From: Stenotrophomonas cyclobalanopsidis
GTDB taxonomy: Bacteria; Pseudomonadota; Gammaproteobacteria; Xanthomonadales; Xanthomonadaceae
Assembly: GCF_008710035.1 (NCBI RefSeq)
Contig: NZ_VYKI01000007.1
Span: forward strand, 1 to 62,991
Direction: 5' to 3'
Length of the DNA: 62,991 bases
The stretch's first letter is position 1; each line of letters starts with the position of its first letter. Of the stretch, positions 61,728 through 62,991 are shown one piece after another. The notes below the pieces were generated by a model. The model saw only the letters and a list, made by a program, of their open reading frames with translations. It was not told the origin of the DNA and ran no database searches. The translations under genes and the position numbers were made by a program.

Positions 61728-62624
61728 TCACCCCATCGGCCCGCGCAGCGCATCCAGCACCGTACGCATGGCCACGCTCACATGGCGGCGCGACGGGTAA
61801 TAGGCGTAGTAGCCGTCGAAGGCCGGGCACCAGTCATCCAGCACCGACTGCAGGCGGCCCTGTTCAAGCAGGGCCAGCACCTGGTCCTCGGGCAGCCAGG
61901 CCAGGCCGCTGCCGGCCAGTGCGGCCTCGCGTGTCATGCCCATGGTGTTGAAGGTCCACTGGCCGCTGACGCGCACGCTCAGTTCATTGCCGTCCTGGCC
62001 GAAATCCCAGGGCATCAGCCCACCGTGGGTGGGCAGGCGCAGGGTGATGCAGTTGTGCACCGCCAGCTCCTGCGGATGGCGCGGCGCGGTGTGCTGGCGG
62101 AAGTAGCTGGGCGCACCGACCACGCGCATGCGCAGCGGCGGGCTGATTGGCACCGCCACCATATCGCGGGCCAGCCGTTCGCCGAGGCGGATGCCGATGT
62201 CATAGCGCTCGGCGACGATGTCGGCCAGTGCATAGTCGGCGGTCAGTTCGACGTTCAGATCGGGGTACTTCTGCAGCAGCGGTGCCAGCCGTGGCCAGGC
62301 GAGGTATTCGGCGGCGTGGCCGGTGGCGTTGATGCGGATGGTGCCGGCGGGGCGCTCGCGGTACTCGGCCAGCGCGGCCAGTTCGTTCTCGATCTCGGCC
62401 AGGCGCGGGGCGAGGGTATCGAGCAGGCGGGCGCCGGCTTCGGTGGTGGACACGCTGCGGGTGGTGCGGGTGAGCAGGCGTACGCCGAGGCGTTCTTCCA
62501 AGCCGCGCATGGCGTGGCTGAGGGCGGACTGGGAGACGCCGAGCTGGGCGGCGGCCTTGGTGAAGCTGCCCTGGCGGGCAACGTGGACGAAGGCCTGCAG
62601 GTCGTTGAGGTTTTCGCGGGGCAT
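61728..62624 (-). CDS. LysR family transcriptional regulator
   Basis: A 298-residue LysR protein with N-terminal winged helix (FVHVARQGSFTKAAAQLGVS) and effector domain from about residue 90. ATG at 62624 was chosen because the DNA-binding domain starts 8 residues later; the longer frame adds an unlikely extension. Regulators of this type often control the neighbouring oxidoreductase, but here the two genes are tail to tail. Confidence 0.9.
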   Translation of the reverse strand: MPRENLNDLQAFVHVARQGSFTKAAAQLGVSQSALSHAMRGLEERLGVRLLTRTTRSVSTTEAGARLLDTLAPRLAEIENELAALAEYRERPAGTIRINATGHAAEYLAWPRLAPLLQKYPDLNVELTADYALADIVAERYDIGIRLGERLARDMVAVPISPPLRMRVVGAPSYFRQHTAPRHPQELAVHNCITLRLPTHGGLMPWDFGQDGNELSVRVSGQWTFNTMGMTREAALAGSGLAWLPEDQVLALLEQGRLQSVLDDWCPAFDGYYAYYPSRRHVSVAMRTVLDALRGPMG

Positions 62625-62991
62625 GAGGGGATGATACGGCCGGGCTGCACCCGGCACCTGCCGAAGCAACGTCAATGTCAAAGGCTGGCTTTCTGTGGGA
62701 ACTGGTCAGCTACCTGAACAGTGAACAAGACCTAGGCCATGGCCACGCCAACGCCCTGATCGCCCACCACTTCAACGCCCAGCGCTGGTCCACCGCTCCA
62801 ACGAGCGAAGCGACAGGCTTCTGCTCTTGCTCTTCTTTTTTCTCTTACGTGGCTGGACGAGCACGGAAATTGTCCGGGGCAGGGCGGGTGGGCCGTGCAG
62901 GGGCGTGAGCCGCATGGATGCGGCGACCGAGCTTGCAAGGCCCGGCACGGGGCCCCCCCCCCCCCCCCCCCCCCCACAAGGGCAAAAAGCC
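62625..62991. other. Right-edge segment without an intact gene
   Basis: Besides the DUF4287-like fragment it holds a palindrome GCCGCAT-GG-ATGCGGC (62909-62924) and a run of 23 C residues (62953-62975) close to the window end. Nothing else is recognisable. Confidence 0.5.
62675..62801 (+). pseudogene. Possible remnant of a DUF4287-type gene
   Basis: The first 40 residues of this frame contain LVSYLNSEQDLGHGHANALI, which resembles the C-terminal half of DUF4287 proteins. The expected N-terminal half is missing and the sequence after about 62801 loses similarity, so it looks like a fragment. It could also be chance. Confidence 0.45.

Overview
The window looks like a chromosomal segment of a high-GC gammaproteobacterium of the family Xanthomonadaceae, most likely Stenotrophomonas (S. 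maltophilia complex or a close relative). The evidence is a chromosomal Qnr-type pentapeptide gene, many REP palindromes that begin with GTAG (the SMAG type described in S. maltophilia), a fab cluster that carries pabB, and typical xanthomonad neighbours such as a DUF6165 gene beside a heptosyltransferase and kdkA. The species cannot be fixed from this sequence alone. No prophage, integrase, transposase, CRISPR array or rRNA was found.

Layout. 0.3-4.9 kb: mltD-like lytic transglycosylase, gloB, a YafS-like methyltransferase, rnhA, dnaQ (the order known from E. coli) and a PP2C phosphatase. 5.0-5.4 kb: tRNA-Ser(CGA) followed by a 126-bp structured element. 5.4-8.8 kb: lipopolysaccharide-related genes (DUF6165, GT9, kdkA), an MBL-fold hydrolase and an NTF2-like protein. 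8.9-9.6 kb: SRP RNA and a guanidine-II riboswitch controlling a Gdx/SugE exporter. 10.1-10.9 kb: three perfect 200-bp repeats trailing tRNA-Ser(GGA); each repeat holds the same 126-bp element. 11-14.6 kb: dnaX, ybaB, recR, HIT protein. 14.7-19.1 kb: slp, tgpA-like, DUF58, moxR. 19.2-21.7 kb: GT39 glycosyltransferase and a Maf-family pyrophosphatase. 21.8-33.2 kb: yceD, rpmF, fabH, a kinase-fold protein, fabD, fabG, acpP, fabF, pabB, mltG, tmk, holB, pilZ. 33.3-34.8 kb: tRNA-Val(CAC), an orphan gene and a tautomerase. 34.9-39.2 kb: a putative metal-uptake cassette (DUF2946, TonB-dependent receptor, PepSY protein). 39.3-46.8 kb: a tight five-gene cluster SWIM / DUF5691 / MoxR-AAA+ / DUF5682 / VWA, then qnr. 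47.5-52.3 kb: a gene-poor kilobase, a GFA protein, a DUF4105 protein and a lipase-like lipoprotein. 52.3-55.8 kb: SoxR with a divergent MFS transporter, and an SDR/LysR pair. 55.9-59.8 kb: proC and yggS opposite pilT-pilU. 59.9-62.6 kb: lipoprotein, aldo/keto reductase, LysR regulator.

How genes work together. Much of the window is core metabolism: fatty-acid synthesis (fabH-D-G-acpP-F), replication and repair (dnaX, holB, dnaQ, rnhA, recR), envelope synthesis and remodelling (mltD, mltG, slp, GT9, kdkA) and twitching motility (pilT, pilU). Accessory circuits are readable from their regulatory DNA: two ACGR hairpins before sugE, and an 18-bp SoxR operator inside a promoter with a 19-bp spacer facing the MFS gene.

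The most interesting signals are (i) the five-gene MoxR/VWA/DUF5682 cluster, whose DUF5682 protein carries motifs reminiscent of the TraB/TIKI/EreA hydrolase fold; (ii) the tRNA-Ser-linked 126-bp structured element, present once after one tRNA-Ser and three times in a perfect 200-bp array after the other; (iii) a kinase-fold protein inside the fab cluster whose expected catalytic aspartate is replaced; and (iv) a 33-bp tandem expansion of a GTAG palindrome just before fabD.
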